From NCBI RefSeq assembly GCF_000380505.1, contig NZ_AQYH01000010.1, positions 1 through 64,000 of the forward strand: DNA of 64,000 nt. The letters are read 5' to 3'. Source of the DNA: Kaistia granuli DSM 23481. GTDB lineage: Bacteria > Pseudomonadota > Alphaproteobacteria > Rhizobiales > Kaistiaceae. The translations under genes were made by a program, and so were the position numbers. The notes beneath the pieces are model-generated. The model was not told the origin of the DNA and did no database searches. It saw only the letters and a list, made by a program, of their open reading frames with translations. Shown here one piece after another: positions 42,308 through 52,574 of the stretch. How positions within the stretch are numbered: the first letter of the stretch is position 1; each line of letters opens with the position of its first letter.

Positions 42308-42333
42308 CGTGGGGGCGCTTCGGCGCTCCCACG
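42308..42333 (+). terminator. Intercistronic hairpin between frcB and frcC
   Basis: An uninterrupted 11-bp stem (CGTGGGGGCGC/GCGCTCCCACG, one G-T pair) is closed by a stable TTCG tetraloop. No T-run follows. It lies 37 bp after the frcB stop and is probably an mRNA-stabilising or attenuating element. Confidence 0.7.
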
Positions 42334-42358
42334 ATGAGGCGTCGGGGAGGATGGCCTT

Positions 42359-43473
42359 ATGAGTGACAACGCATCGGGTTCGGCTGCGGCCGAACGCGGA
42401 TTGACCGAGGCCAGTCAGGTCGGCGTCGCATCCTTCGACGAGATGGATCGCGGGCCGATCCGGCGCGCCCAGGAATTCCTGCACCGCTTTCCGACCAGCA
42501 TACCGTTCATCGTGCTGCTGATCGGCATCGCGATCTTTTCCTTCGCGGCTCCCGGCAAGTTCCTGTCGGCGTTCAATTTCTCGCTGATCCTGCAGCAGGT
42601 GACGATCATCGCGATCCTCGGCTGCGCGCAGACGCTGGTGATCCTGACCGCCGGCATCGACCTTTCGGTCGGCGTGATCATGATCCTCGCTTCGGTGGTG
42701 ATGGGGCGGACGGCGGTCGTCTATGGCGTGCCGGTCGAGATCGCCTTTCCGCTCGGCCTTCTGGCAGGCTTCGCCTGCGGCCTCGTCAACGGCCTGATCG
42801 TCACCAAGCTGCGCCTGCCGCCCTTCATCGTCACGCTTGGCACCTGGAGCATCTTCGGCGCACTCAACGTCTGGTATTCGAAGAGCGAGACGATCCGCCA
42901 GGCCGACATGCAGGAAACGGCGCCCTTCCTGCAATGGACCGGCACGATCCTCAGGCCTTACAATTTCTTCGCAAGCATGGGTCTCGACTGGACCTTCCTG
43001 AAAGGCTGGGTGCTGAACTACGGCTCGATCGTCATGCTGCTGGTCGCGGCGGTGATCTGGTACGTGCTGAACAAGACGGCGTTCGGCCGTCACGTCTATG
43101 CGACCGGCGATGATCCCGACGCGGCACGCCTGGCCGGTATCAACACCGACCGCACGCTGATCGCCGTCTATGCGCTGGCCGGATTCATCTGCGCTATCGC
43201 CGCCTGGGTCCTGATCGGCCGCATCGGTGGCGTCAGTCCGCAGGCCGGCCAGACCGCCAATCTCGATTCGATCACTGCCGTGGTGATCGGCGGCACCAGC
43301 CTGTTCGGCGGCCGCGGGTCGATCATCGGCACGCTGGTGGGGGCGCTGATCGTTGGCGTCTTCCGCAACGGCCTGGCGCTCTCCGGCCTCGAACTGCTCT
43401 GGCAGGATTTCGCCGTCGGCGTGCTGATCATCGTCGCCGTCACCATTGACCAGTGGATCCGGAAGATTTCGTC

Positions 43474-43477
<4 letters not shown>
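42359..43477 (+). CDS. frcC: Sugar ABC transporter permease, FrcC-like
   Basis: The 372-residue protein is an RbsC-type permease with about ten membrane helices. Diagnostic stretches are FNFSLILQQVTIIAILGCAQ, LVILTAGIDLSVGVIMILAS and the C-terminal QAGQTANLDSITAVVIGGTSLFGGRGSIIGTLVG. A GGGGAGG ribosome-binding site precedes the ATG. Its stop overlaps the ATPase start (ATGA), so the two are translationally coupled. It forms the membrane channel for sugar uptake with FrcB and FrcA. Confidence 0.87.
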
Positions 43478-44307
<830 letters not shown>

Positions 44308-44390
44308 GCAGCCGCCGCGCACGCCCCGAAAAAGCCGGGTTCCGCCACCATGTAACGGACTGCCTCCTCGCAGGATGAGAACCCATTTCC

Positions 44391-45083
44391 ATGACGAATG
44401 AAGCGCTTTTCGGCGGCCGTTCCTTCGCGGCCTTTCTGTTCGACATGGACGGCACGCTGCTGAGCTCGATTGAATCGGCCGAGCGGGTCTGGACCGCTTG
44501 GGCGCTGCGGCATGGCCTGGACGTGGCCGCGTTCCTGCCGACGATCCATGGCGTGCGGGCCGTCGAGACGATCCGGCGCCAGGGACTTGCCGGCGTCAAT
44601 GCCGAGGCCGAGGCGGCGCAGCTGACGATCGAGGAAATGGCGGATATGGACGGCGTTCGTCCGATCGGTGGCGTCGTTTCCTTCCTGGCCTCGCTTCCCG
44701 CCGATCGCTGGGCGATCGTGACGTCGGCGCCGCGCGCGCTGGCGCTGCTCCGCCTCGAGGCGGCGGGGCTGCCGGTGCCGGCGGTTTTCGTGACGGCCGA
44801 GGATGTCACGAATGGCAAGCCGCGGCCGGATTGCTATCAGCTGGCGGCGCGGATGCTCGGCGTCGCGGCCGAGGATTGTCTGGTGTTCGAGGACGCGCCG
44901 GCCGGCATCGAGGCGGGCGAGCGGGCAGGGGCCGCTGTCCTGGTGATCCGCGCCACGCATTCGCATCCCCTGCCGACCGAGCATGCCGCCGTCGACACTT
45001 ATGTCGGGCTCAGCGTCGTCAGGGACGGGGCCGGCGCGTTCACCCTTGTCGCCGAGGCGCATACGCCGGAACCGGTCGCCTAG
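44391..45083 (+). CDS. HAD-family (subclass IA) sugar-phosphatase-like hydrolase
   Basis: The 230-residue cytoplasmic protein resembles beta-phosphoglucomutase-like sugar phosphatases. Motif I is FLFDMDGTLLSS, a helical cap follows, motif II is the Ser/Thr in AIVTSAPRA, the motif III Lys is NGKPRPDCY and motif IV is VFEDAPAGIEAGERAG. It probably dephosphorylates a sugar phosphate, relieving accumulation after uptake. It starts 83 bp after frcA on the same strand and may belong to that operon. The exact substrate is unknown. Confidence 0.88.
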   Translation: MTNEALFGGRSFAAFLFDMDGTLLSSIESAERVWTAWALRHGLDVAAFLPTIHGVRAVETIRRQGLAGVNAEAEAAQLTIEEMADMDGVRPIGGVVSFLASLPADRWAIVTSAPRALALLRLEAAGLPVPAVFVTAEDVTNGKPRPDCYQLAARMLGVAAEDCLVFEDAPAGIEAGERAGAAVLVIRATHSHPLPTEHAAVDTYVGLSVVRDGAGAFTLVAEAHTPEPVA

Positions 45084-45140
45084 CGCGGCTGTTTCTTCGT
45101 CCGGCGCTCGGCTATCGTCGCCTCAGCGAGCGGGCGGCGC

Positions 45141-47330
45141 ATGGCGATTCTTCGGCGATTCTTCTATTTCCTGATCGTTGCGGCGTTTCTCGCGGGCGCG
45201 GTTGCCTTGCGCGTGGCGGATCCGTTTCCCGTCCAGGCGATCCGGCTGCTCGCCTTCGATCTCTACCAGCGCATGGCTCCGGCCGAGCCGCTGCCCGAGC
45301 AGCCAGTGGTCGTCGTCGACATCGACGAGGCGTCGCTCAAGGCGATCGGGCAATGGCCCTGGCCGCGCACGGTGATGGCGGAGCTGACCCGCAAGCTGAC
45401 CGAGGCCGGGGCGGCGTCGGTCGCCTTCGACATCCTGTTTTCCGAACCGGACCAGAGTTCGCCCGAACAGGTGATCAAGCGCCTGCGGCCCGAGCAGGCG
45501 GCCCTCGTCGCCCCCTCGATTGGCGAGGCTCCGACGCATGACGGTGCCTTTGCCGCCGCGCTGGCCGCCGCGCCCTCGGTGTTGGGGCTGTCACTCTCGG
45601 GCGGCGGCGGTCCGTTGCCGCCTTTGAACGCCGGCTTCGCCGTTGCCGGGGACGATCCACGCCCTTTCATTCCGCGCTTTTCGGGAGCGATCGCCAACGT
45701 GCCTGCGCTGGACGCTGCGGCGAAGGGCATCGGCTCGATCAACTGGATCCAGGACCGCGACCAGATCGTGCGCCGTGTGCCGCTGGTGCTGCGGGTCGAC
45801 GACGCGCTGGTGCCGTCGCTGGCGGCCGAGGCGCTTCGCGTCGGCCAGGACGCCGGCTCCTACGTTCTCAAAGCGTCGAACGCCAGCGGCGAGCAGGCTT
45901 TCGGCCGCGCGACCGGATTGAACCATATCCGGATCGGCGGTTTCATCGTGCCGACCGATCCGGACGGCGCCATCTGGCTGCGCTTTAGGCCGAGCGATCC
46001 CGCCGGCTTCATTCCGGCCAAGACGGTGCTCGACGGCAGCATGCCGGCCGACCGGGTCCAGGGGCGGATCGTACTGGTAGGCACGTCGGCGGCGGGTCTG
46101 CTCGACCTGCGCGCCACGCCGCTCGATTCCGCCGTGCCGGGGGTGGAGATCCATGCCCAGGTGATCGAGCACATCCTGACCGGCCGCACGCTGACCCGGC
46201 CGGATTATGCGAGCGGGCTGGAGATCGCCGGCATTGTCGGCCTCGGCCTGCTGCTCGCCCTGGTGCTGCCCTTCGTCTCGGCCGCAGTGGCGGCGATCCT
46301 CGGCGTGTTGGCGATCGGCGGCATTCTGGTCGGCGGCTTCCTCGCCTTCGAGCATGCCGGCCTGCTGCTGGATCCGTTCTATCCGGCGCTGGTGATCGGC
46401 CTCCTGGTGATCGGCACGGTGCTCTACACCTTCCGCCAGGTCGAGCGCGCCCGCGCCGGCATCCGTCGCGCCTTCCAGTTTTACGTCGCGCCGGCGGTCG
46501 TCGACGAGATCATCGCCGATCCGACCCGGCTCGAACTCGGCGGCGAAGATCGCGAACTGACGCTGCTGTTCTGCGACGTGCGCAACTTCACGACGATTTC
46601 GGAAGAACTCTCGGCGACGGAGCTGACCCGCTTCCTCAACGAATTGCTGACGCCGCTCTCCGACGTCATCCTCGCCCATCGCGGCACGATCGACAAATAT
46701 ATGGGCGACGCCATCATGGCGTTCTGGAACGCGCCGCTCAATGATCCGGACCATGCCCGCCATGCCCTCGAGGCGGCGACGCGGATGCTGGCGGTCATGG
46801 CCCGCCTGAACGAGGCCTGGCAAAAGCAGGCGGCGGAGCGGGGCCGGTCGCTGCCGGAGGTGCGGATCGGCATCGGCATCAATACCGGCCGCTGCTGCGT
46901 CGGCAATCTCGGCACGGCGCAGCGCTTCGACTATTCGGCGATCGGCGACGAGGTGAACATCGCCAGCCGGATCGAGCAGCTGACCAAGGATTACGGCCTC
47001 GGCATCCTCGTCGGCGAGCCGACGGTCGAGGCGGCCGGCGCTGCCGGGCTGGTCGAGATCGACCGGGTCCAGTTGCGCGGCCGCAGCGGCATGACGCGCC
47101 TCTACACGCTCGTTCCGGCCGATGCCGCGCCCGATTTCGCCGAGGCGCAGCGGGCTTTCGTCGCCTGCCTGCGCGAGCCGGACCCGACCGTCTGGCAGGC
47201 CGCGCTTTATCGCGCGAAATCGGCGGCGCCGGCTCGCTTTGCCACCTATTATCAATTTATGCTGCAGCGGCTGTCTACGCGGAGCGGACTCGGGGGAGAG
47301 TCGGCACCGCCGATCACGATCGACCTGTGA
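45141..47330 (+). CDS. CHASE2-domain adenylate/guanylate cyclase
   Basis: The 729-residue protein has an N-terminal membrane helix (about 7-22) and a periplasmic CHASE2 sensor domain (about 35-330: VVVDIDEASLKAIGQWPWPRT, then VAFDILFSEPD and GRIVLVGTSAAGLLDLRATPL). Three helices follow (about 355-435), then a class III nucleotide cyclase domain (about 465-690). In the cyclase, metal-binding Asp residues appear in LLFCDVRNFTTISEEL and DKYMGDAIMAFWNAP, and the transition-state region is DYSAIGDEVNIASRIEQL. It should convert ATP (or GTP) to the cyclic nucleotide in response to an extracytoplasmic signal. A FecR protein and a cyclic-nucleotide-binding protein are encoded 2-3 kb downstream. Confidence 0.93.
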   Translation: MAILRRFFYFLIVAAFLAGAVALRVADPFPVQAIRLLAFDLYQRMAPAEPLPEQPVVVVDIDEASLKAIGQWPWPRTVMAELTRKLTEAGAASVAFDILFSEPDQSSPEQVIKRLRPEQAALVAPSIGEAPTHDGAFAAALAAAPSVLGLSLSGGGGPLPPLNAGFAVAGDDPRPFIPRFSGAIANVPALDAAAKGIGSINWIQDRDQIVRRVPLVLRVDDALVPSLAAEALRVGQDAGSYVLKASNASGEQAFGRATGLNHIRIGGFIVPTDPDGAIWLRFRPSDPAGFIPAKTVLDGSMPADRVQGRIVLVGTSAAGLLDLRATPLDSAVPGVEIHAQVIEHILTGRTLTRPDYASGLEIAGIVGLGLLLALVLPFVSAAVAAILGVLAIGGILVGGFLAFEHAGLLLDPFYPALVIGLLVIGTVLYTFRQVERARAGIRRAFQFYVAPAVVDEIIADPTRLELGGEDRELTLLFCDVRNFTTISEELSATELTRFLNELLTPLSDVILAHRGTIDKYMGDAIMAFWNAPLNDPDHARHALEAATRMLAVMARLNEAWQKQAAERGRSLPEVRIGIGINTGRCCVGNLGTAQRFDYSAIGDEVNIASRIEQLTKDYGLGILVGEPTVEAAGAAGLVEIDRVQLRGRSGMTRLYTLVPADAAPDFAEAQRAFVACLREPDPTVWQAALYRAKSAAPARFATYYQFMLQRLSTRSGLGGESAPPITIDL

Positions 47331-47417
47331 TCGCCGTCACATGCCCCGGAACCGAAATCTGCCAGAATTCGTCGAAGTCCGGCGCCCGCGAGGAAGCCGG
47401 CAGCATTCCGGAGGACC

Positions 47418-47810
47418 GTGTTGATCGATCCGACGTTCGCAGCGCTGGCCGTCCTGACGGTTTTTCAGATCAAGCATGTCATTTGTGATTTCTTCCTGCA
47501 GACCGCCAACCAGCTGCAGAACAAGGGGCGTTACGGCCATCCGGACGGGCTGATCCATGCCGGCATCCACGCCCTCGGCTCGCTGCCCGTCTTCCTGATC
47601 CTGCCGACGGCGATCCCGGTCGCGGCGCTGATCCTCGCCTTCGAATTCTTCGTGCACTACCACATCGACTGGCTGAAGAACGATCTCACGCGCCGCTATG
47701 GCTGGGAGATCAAGGACAAGCAGTACTGGTGGGCCATGGGCCTCGACCAGTTCGCCCACCAGCTCACCTATCTGGCGATGACGCTGATGCTGGTGCTGTT
47801 GTCGCGGTGA
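47418..47810 (+). CDS. DUF3307-family membrane protein
   Basis: A GTG start at 47418 (TTG 47421 is an alternative) is close behind GGAGG. The 130-residue protein has three to four membrane helices and the DUF3307 pattern: FQIKHVICDFFLQTANQLQNK, HAGIHALGSLP, FEFFVHYHIDWLKNDLTRRYG and WWAMGLDQFAHQLTYLAM. The conserved His and Asp residues lie near the membrane surface, suggesting a metal or active site, but no function is established for the family. It lies 87 bp after the cyclase gene on the same strand. Confidence 0.88.
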   Translation: MLIDPTFAALAVLTVFQIKHVICDFFLQTANQLQNKGRYGHPDGLIHAGIHALGSLPVFLILPTAIPVAALILAFEFFVHYHIDWLKNDLTRRYGWEIKDKQYWWAMGLDQFAHQLTYLAMTLMLVLLSR

Positions 47811-47921
47811 GGCGGGATCGAGCGGGCTCTGAGCGGAGGCACGCGCGCCCGCGGGCCTGCGGCCTTCGACCTATCCTTCAGGGAGAGGTGAAGGACGGCG
47901 GCTCCAGATCCGGGGCAGGGC

Positions 47922-49070
47922 TCAGAACCGGGTCACGACCCGCGCCGAGAGGATGTGGTTCTCGAAGTCGCGGCTGGCGTCGTTCGACTGGTTCCACTGG
48001 AAGCGATAGTCGAGGGCGAGATCGGTCTGCATGCCGAGGGCGCGGTTGAAGACGGCGCTGGCCAGCGGCTCGATCATGACGTCGTCGCGCTTGGACCCGT
48101 CCGGCGCGAACAGGTTGCGATAAAGCGTCTGGGTGACGTCGACGCCGCCGCCGAGCGTCAGCCAGTCGGCCACCTTGGTGAAATACTCGACCCTTCCACC
48201 CCAGGAGACATAGTTTCCCGGCTTGATGTCGTCGGGGCCGGGACCGATGTCGATGCCGTCGATGCCGCTCCAGCGCGCATGCGGGGTGATGACGAAGACG
48301 TCGTCCAGCGTCACCACCGCCGGGATCGCCCAGCGCGCGACGGCATCGGCGTAGAAGCCGTCGGTCGAGACCGACTGGTCGCCGAAATTGCGATAGCCGG
48401 CGCGGACGCGCATCAGCTGGTAGGCTCCCTGCAGGTAGCCCTCGAACTGCATGCCGGCGATCGCCTCGGAATAGTAGTACTCATTGTCGAGCGCCGAGAC
48501 GCCGCCGCCGGCGAACGGGTTGATCGTCAGGCGCGGGGCGACGTCGAGCAGCGGGCCGGTGACGGCGCCGAGATAGGCATAGTCGAGCTCGCTGATGTCG
48601 CTGAAATATTCCGCATTGCCGGTGATCAGCGTGCGCCAGCGCGTGTCGCCGAAACGGCGCTCGTCCTCGACGCGGGCGTTGGCATAGGCCTTCAGCGAGC
48701 TCTCCAGATCGGTATTGCGCTGCAGCGGATTGCTCTCATAGCCGAAGCCGGTATCGAAGGTGATCAGCGTCTTGTCCGGTTGCAGCAAATGGCGGATGCG
48801 CACCAGCGCCGCCAGGGCTTCGCCATTCCGGGGATCATAGAGCAGCACGCGCTCATAGGTCGCCAGCGCCTTGCGCGGCTGCCCGACGGCCTCGGCAAGG
48901 CGGGCGTATTCCATGTTGGCGGCCGTGTCGGTCGGGTCGGCCAGCACGCGCTCATAGGCCTGGCCGAGCGCTTCCACCTGGGCGGGTTCCACCGCATGCA
49001 CGACGGAACCGCCGCCGCTTAGGGCGACGGTCATCGTGGCGAGGGCTGCGGCAAGAAGGCGGCGCTTCAC
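47922..49070 (-). CDS. Outer-membrane beta-barrel protein with N-terminal TPR
   Basis: The 382-residue protein has a signal peptide (about residues 1-26, cleavage near VHA). A short TPR-like helical part spans about 30-95 (QVEALGQAYERVLADPTDT, then PRKALATYERVLLYDPRNGEAL). The long beta-strand region runs from about 100 to the end with alternating aromatic residues and a terminal Phe (ARVVTRF), as in outer-membrane barrels. It is divergent from the FecR gene (246-bp gap). It might be a porin-like or secretion channel for the neighbouring envelope proteins; no specific family is certain. Confidence 0.72.
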   Translation of the reverse strand: MKRRLLAAALATMTVALSGGGSVVHAVEPAQVEALGQAYERVLADPTDTAANMEYARLAEAVGQPRKALATYERVLLYDPRNGEALAALVRIRHLLQPDKTLITFDTGFGYESNPLQRNTDLESSLKAYANARVEDERRFGDTRWRTLITGNAEYFSDISELDYAYLGAVTGPLLDVAPRLTINPFAGGGVSALDNEYYYSEAIAGMQFEGYLQGAYQLMRVRAGYRNFGDQSVSTDGFYADAVARWAIPAVVTLDDVFVITPHARWSGIDGIDIGPGPDDIKPGNYVSWGGRVEYFTKVADWLTLGGGVDVTQTLYRNLFAPDGSKRDDVMIEPLASAVFNRALGMQTDLALDYRFQWNQSNDASRDFENHILSARVVTRF

Positions 49071-49316
49071 GCTCGGTGGCTCCCCCGGTTCGGTTAAGGT
49101 GAATCTAGAGTAAATTCCAGGGCGGTCCGCTGCAACCGGTGCAACGTCTGCCGGGCGACTTTGCGCGGGGACGGTGCAGTTTCGTCACGCAAGCGGCAAA
49201 AGTAGCGGCAATCGTGCGTTGTTTCCCCGGGCTCCGGCCGATGGCCTTGGTTTGTCGGACCGGGAGTGTCAAAATCCAACGCTGATCCTTGGATTCCACC
49301 AAGCCGGGAGCGAATC

Positions 49317-50105
49317 ATGCGTGTCGGCACTTTCCGCAGGACCGCCGCGGCTGTTCTGGCTCTCGTCGGGCTGGCCGCAACCGACGTCGCGGCCGCCGAG
49401 ACGATGATCGGCCGCGCCGGTGCCGTCCACAACCAGGTCGAAGGCGTTGTGCGCGGCGCGGCGCGCCCGCTCGCCGTGCGCGATCCCCTGGTCCAGAACC
49501 AGCAGGTACGCACCGCCCGTGACGCGACGGCGCAGCTGCTATTCCTGGACGAGACGAGCCTCAATGTCGGGCCCGGATCCGACATCACGCTCGACCGCTT
49601 CGTCTATGATCCGGGCGGCGGCCGCAACGACATCTCGCTGCGGGCGACCAAGGGCATCTTCCGCTTCGTTTCCGGTTCGTCCGATCCGCGCAGCTATCAT
49701 CTGAAGACGCCGGTCGCGACGATCGGCGTGCGCGGCACGATCTACGACACCATCGTCGGACCGAACGAGTCCGTCATCGTGCTGGTGGAGGGCAAGCTCG
49801 TGGTGACGCTGCCCGGCGGCCGCGTGGTGACGCTCGACAAGCCCGGCAAGACGATCCGCATCCGCAAGGGCGGCCGTGTCGAGGGACCGATTACCTGGGA
49901 TGGCTCGCTGATCCGGGTGACAGGCGTCGTGCCATATCCGCTCTATGGCGACAGCTTCCTGCCGTACCCGGAGAAGCTGCGCGCGCAGGATGGCCGCACC
50001 GATGCCGTCAACGACCTGAATACGCGCACCCTGCGCGATGTGCGCCCGCCCGAGGAGCCCGGCGGCTGTTCCTCCTACCACCACCAGTGCGGGAACCGCG
50101 ACTGA
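49317..50105 (+). CDS. FecR-domain secreted protein
   Basis: The ATG at 49317 has GGGAG in front. The 262-residue product has a signal peptide (residues 1-27, cleavage near AAA). It then has a FecR beta-domain at about 60-165 (LLFLDETSLNVGPGSDITLD, RATKGIFRFVSG and the signature TPVATIGVRGTIYDTIV), followed by a Pro/Arg-rich C-terminal tail with two Cys. Without a membrane helix it is not a classical FecR anti-sigma regulator; this secreted form often occurs beside CHASE2 cyclases. It probably contributes to an envelope signalling or structural assembly. It is divergent from the barrel protein gene. Confidence 0.85.
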   Translation: MRVGTFRRTAAAVLALVGLAATDVAAAETMIGRAGAVHNQVEGVVRGAARPLAVRDPLVQNQQVRTARDATAQLLFLDETSLNVGPGSDITLDRFVYDPGGGRNDISLRATKGIFRFVSGSSDPRSYHLKTPVATIGVRGTIYDTIVGPNESVIVLVEGKLVVTLPGGRVVTLDKPGKTIRIRKGGRVEGPITWDGSLIRVTGVVPYPLYGDSFLPYPEKLRAQDGRTDAVNDLNTRTLRDVRPPEEPGGCSSYHHQCGNRD

Positions 50106-50122
50106 AAGCCGGCAGGTTAAGC

Positions 50123-50629
50123 TCAGCCCCGGCCGAACAGGCGCCGCATGGCGCCGACAATCTCATCGGTGCGAATGCCGAGGATGCGGTGGGCGTGCTC
50201 GTCATCCGCGATCTGGTCCAGCTCGGCGCGCCGCTTTGCCAGCATCGCGCCGAAGCGGTCGACCAGTTCCGGCGATCCCCTCAGGACGGCTTCGAGCGCC
50301 ACCTTGGTGATCTCGACGACGCGTGTGCGCTCCATGGTGGTGACGGTGGCGGCGCGGCGCGCGCCGGTCATCAGCGAGATCTCGCCGAAGATGCCGCCGC
50401 GGCCGAGCATGGCGACCTCGCGGTTCGGGTGGCGCGTGCCGGCGACGGTGACGTCGACCTTGCCCTCGATGATGATGAACATCGCGGTGCCGAAATCGCC
50501 TTCCGCCATCAGCACCCGACCCGGGCCGACGTCGTAGACCTTGCACTTGGCCGCGAGCTCATCGAGCTGCTGGGCCGAAAGCACGTCTGCGAACAGGCGG
50601 GTCTGGCCGAGAACGTCGCGGGCTTCCAT
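50123..50629 (-). CDS. Cyclic-nucleotide-binding-domain protein
   Basis: The 168-residue protein is essentially one cNMP-binding domain (about 12-125). Its phosphate-binding cassette is GGIFGEISLMTGARRAATV, with the Glu and Arg that bind the ribose and cyclic phosphate in place. It lacks the Crp/Fnr helix-turn-helix; the remaining C-terminal part (about 125-168) is helical and charged. It may thus act as a free regulator binding a partner protein. The nucleotide cyclase 3 kb away on the other strand is a natural source of ligand, which is inference. It is convergent with the FecR gene. Confidence 0.87.
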   Translation of the reverse strand: MEARDVLGQTRLFADVLSAQQLDELAAKCKVYDVGPGRVLMAEGDFGTAMFIIIEGKVDVTVAGTRHPNREVAMLGRGGIFGEISLMTGARRAATVTTMERTRVVEITKVALEAVLRGSPELVDRFGAMLAKRRAELDQIADDEHAHRILGIRTDEIVGAMRRLFGRG

Positions 50630-50737
50630 GGACGGTCGTCTCCGTTGCCGGCCGAGTTTCGGACCATCGGCAAGCGCCCGTCAATACGCTGCTTGGCCAG
50701 TGTCCGTTCTGCCGGCGTCGGCGTGGGGCGGCCTTCG

Positions 50738-51979
50738 CTAGCGGGTCTTGCTCTCGAAGATGATCGGCGCCGTCAGGGAGAGCTGCGGCATGCCGTCCGG
50801 CATGCGGGGGAAGGGCGCTGCCTGGCGGACGGCGGCGAGCGCGGCGTTGTCGAGCAGCGCGTTGCCGGAGCTGCTGGCCAGCACGATGTTCTTGGCGGCG
50901 CCGGAGGGTGCCACGGTGAAGCTGACCATGGCGCGGCCGGTGATGCCCATGCGGGCGGCCTTGGACGGGGTGCGCGTGTTCCGGCGGATGGCAGCCTGCA
51001 CCTTGCCCTTGTAGTTGGAATTGGCGGCGGCGCCGGCGCCTGCCTCGCGCGAGCGGCCGGTACCGGCGTCGCGGGCCGTCGAGCTTTTGTCGGAATTGGC
51101 CGCGCCCTGACGGCTGTCGCCCTCGGCATTGCCGCGCTTCGGCGCTTCCGCCTTGCGGACCTTGTCGGCCTTCTGGGCCTTTTCGCGCGGCGGCTTGCGG
51201 GTCGGCTCCGCCTTCTCGGCGCGCTTCTCGACCGGCCTGGCCTCGGTCGGCTTCGTCTCGACGGGCTTCGCTTCGACCGCTTTCGCCTCGACAGGCTTCG
51301 TCTCGACAGGCTTGGCTTCCGCCACGCGCATCTCGGTCGGCTGGACTTCCAGCGGCTTCGGCTCGGTCTCGACGACCTTCAGCTCGGTCGGCTTGGCGAC
51401 CGGCTGCGGGGGGATGTCGTTGGCGGCGATTTCGGTGGCCGCCTGCGCGGGCCGCGGCTCGACCGGCTTTGCCTCCTGCGGAGGAGCGGCGGCCAGCGTC
51501 TCGGTCGGGGTGACCTCGGTCGGCTCGGTCGCTGGCGCCGCGGCCAGATCGCTCTCGATCGGCGTCGCGGAAATATCGGCCGTCAGCGAAGGCGCCAGGG
51601 CGCTCGCCGTCTCGACGGGGGTGAGCTCTGCGGCGTCGGACGCTTCCACGGCAGCCGGGGCGGCGGCGGCGACACTTACCGGCGTCTCGGCGGCGAGCGG
51701 CATGACCTCGGCGGGCGCTAGGGCGGCGACGGTGGTCGGCTCGGAGACTTCGGCGATCTCGGTGTCGAGTGCCGGCCGCATTTCTTCGCTGACCATCTCC
51801 TCGATCTGCACGTCGGTGCCGAGGATGGCGTCGACGGATCCCTCGACCGAGCTGCCGGCGCCGCTGCCGGCTTCGGCGATGTCCGCCGTCTCGGGCGTGA
51901 AGGCGGCGACGACGGCGCCATGCGCCGCCACCGACAGGATGAGAGCCCAGATCCAGGATGCGCGTCGCACGTTCATCAT
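50738..51979 (-). CDS. TonB-like energy transducer protein
   Basis: The 413-residue protein has the TonB layout. One N-terminal membrane helix (about 7-27: RASWIWALILSVAAHGAVV) contains the conserved Ser/His pair used for ExbB/ExbD contact. A very long Pro/Glu/Lys/Thr/Val-rich periplasmic spacer (about 40-320) has repeats of the type VETKPVEAK. The C-terminal TonB domain is at about 325-413 (YKGKVQAAIRRNTRTPSKA, then GRAMVSFTVAPSGAAKNIVLAS). It should couple the proton-motive force to an outer-membrane receptor. No exbB, exbD or receptor gene is nearby. Confidence 0.85.
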   Translation of the reverse strand: MMNVRRASWIWALILSVAAHGAVVAAFTPETADIAEAGSGAGSSVEGSVDAILGTDVQIEEMVSEEMRPALDTEIAEVSEPTTVAALAPAEVMPLAAETPVSVAAAAPAAVEASDAAELTPVETASALAPSLTADISATPIESDLAAAPATEPTEVTPTETLAAAPPQEAKPVEPRPAQAATEIAANDIPPQPVAKPTELKVVETEPKPLEVQPTEMRVAEAKPVETKPVEAKAVEAKPVETKPTEARPVEKRAEKAEPTRKPPREKAQKADKVRKAEAPKRGNAEGDSRQGAANSDKSSTARDAGTGRSREAGAGAAANSNYKGKVQAAIRRNTRTPSKAARMGITGRAMVSFTVAPSGAAKNIVLASSSGNALLDNAALAAVRQAAPFPRMPDGMPQLSLTAPIIFESKTR

Positions 51980-52004
51980 CCAACCCCGTCGCGTTACGCC
52001 GCCA

Positions 52005-52460
52005 TCAATTCTCGAACTGGATGTCGGAGCGGGTCGCGACCTTGATACTGTCGGCGCAGGCCGCCGGATTGAGGCCGGAACCGACGCATTCCTTGACGTC
52101 GTTGACCAGGATGCGGGCGATCGACGGGCAGGGCGTCTCGGGGATGTCGAACTGGCGGACGCGGCTCTTGCCGGCCGGTACCTTGGCGGTGCGGACGACG
52201 ACGAAGCGGTCGACGCGGCCGTCCTTGTCGAACAGAACCAGCTCGAGCGCCATGTCGTCGATCGATTGCTCGAGGCCGTTGGCGACGACGAAGCTCAGCC
52301 GGCAGGCCTTGTCGTTCGCCTCGGCACCGTTGAGCTCGATGGCGATCGACCGGGGCGGCGCGTCCTGCGCCAGGACGGTGGTCGTTCCGGCTGCGAGCCA
52401 TGCCACGCACGCTACGCTCTGGATGAGGCCCGACCGCTTGCGGCCGCTCGAAACTGACAT
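52005..52460 (-). CDS. Secreted protein of unknown function, TonB-gene partner
   Basis: The ATG at 52460 follows GGAGTGGAAC. The 151-residue product has a signal peptide (about residues 1-31, cleavage after VLA). The mature part is a beta-domain (SIAIELNGAEANDKACRLSFVV, then MALELVLFDKDGRVDRFVV) with cysteines at about 52, 110, 123 and 133, likely two disulphides. It lies 26 bp upstream of the TonB-like gene on the same strand, so they are co-transcribed. Its fold may be immunoglobulin-like. I do not recognise a named family. Confidence 0.7.
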   Translation of the reverse strand: MSVSSGRKRSGLIQSVACVAWLAAGTTTVLAQDAPPRSIAIELNGAEANDKACRLSFVVANGLEQSIDDMALELVLFDKDGRVDRFVVVRTAKVPAGKSRVRQFDIPETPCPSIARILVNDVKECVGSGLNPAACADSIKVATRSDIQFEN

Positions 52461-52574
52461 GTTCCACTCCGTCGTACGAAGGAAGCCGGCTTCATCGTTC
52501 GAGGATGTGTGCCGCATGTGCAGCTATTAAAAGATGATGATGAAAGTCAACAATAAAGTGCGGTCCGCCACAAC

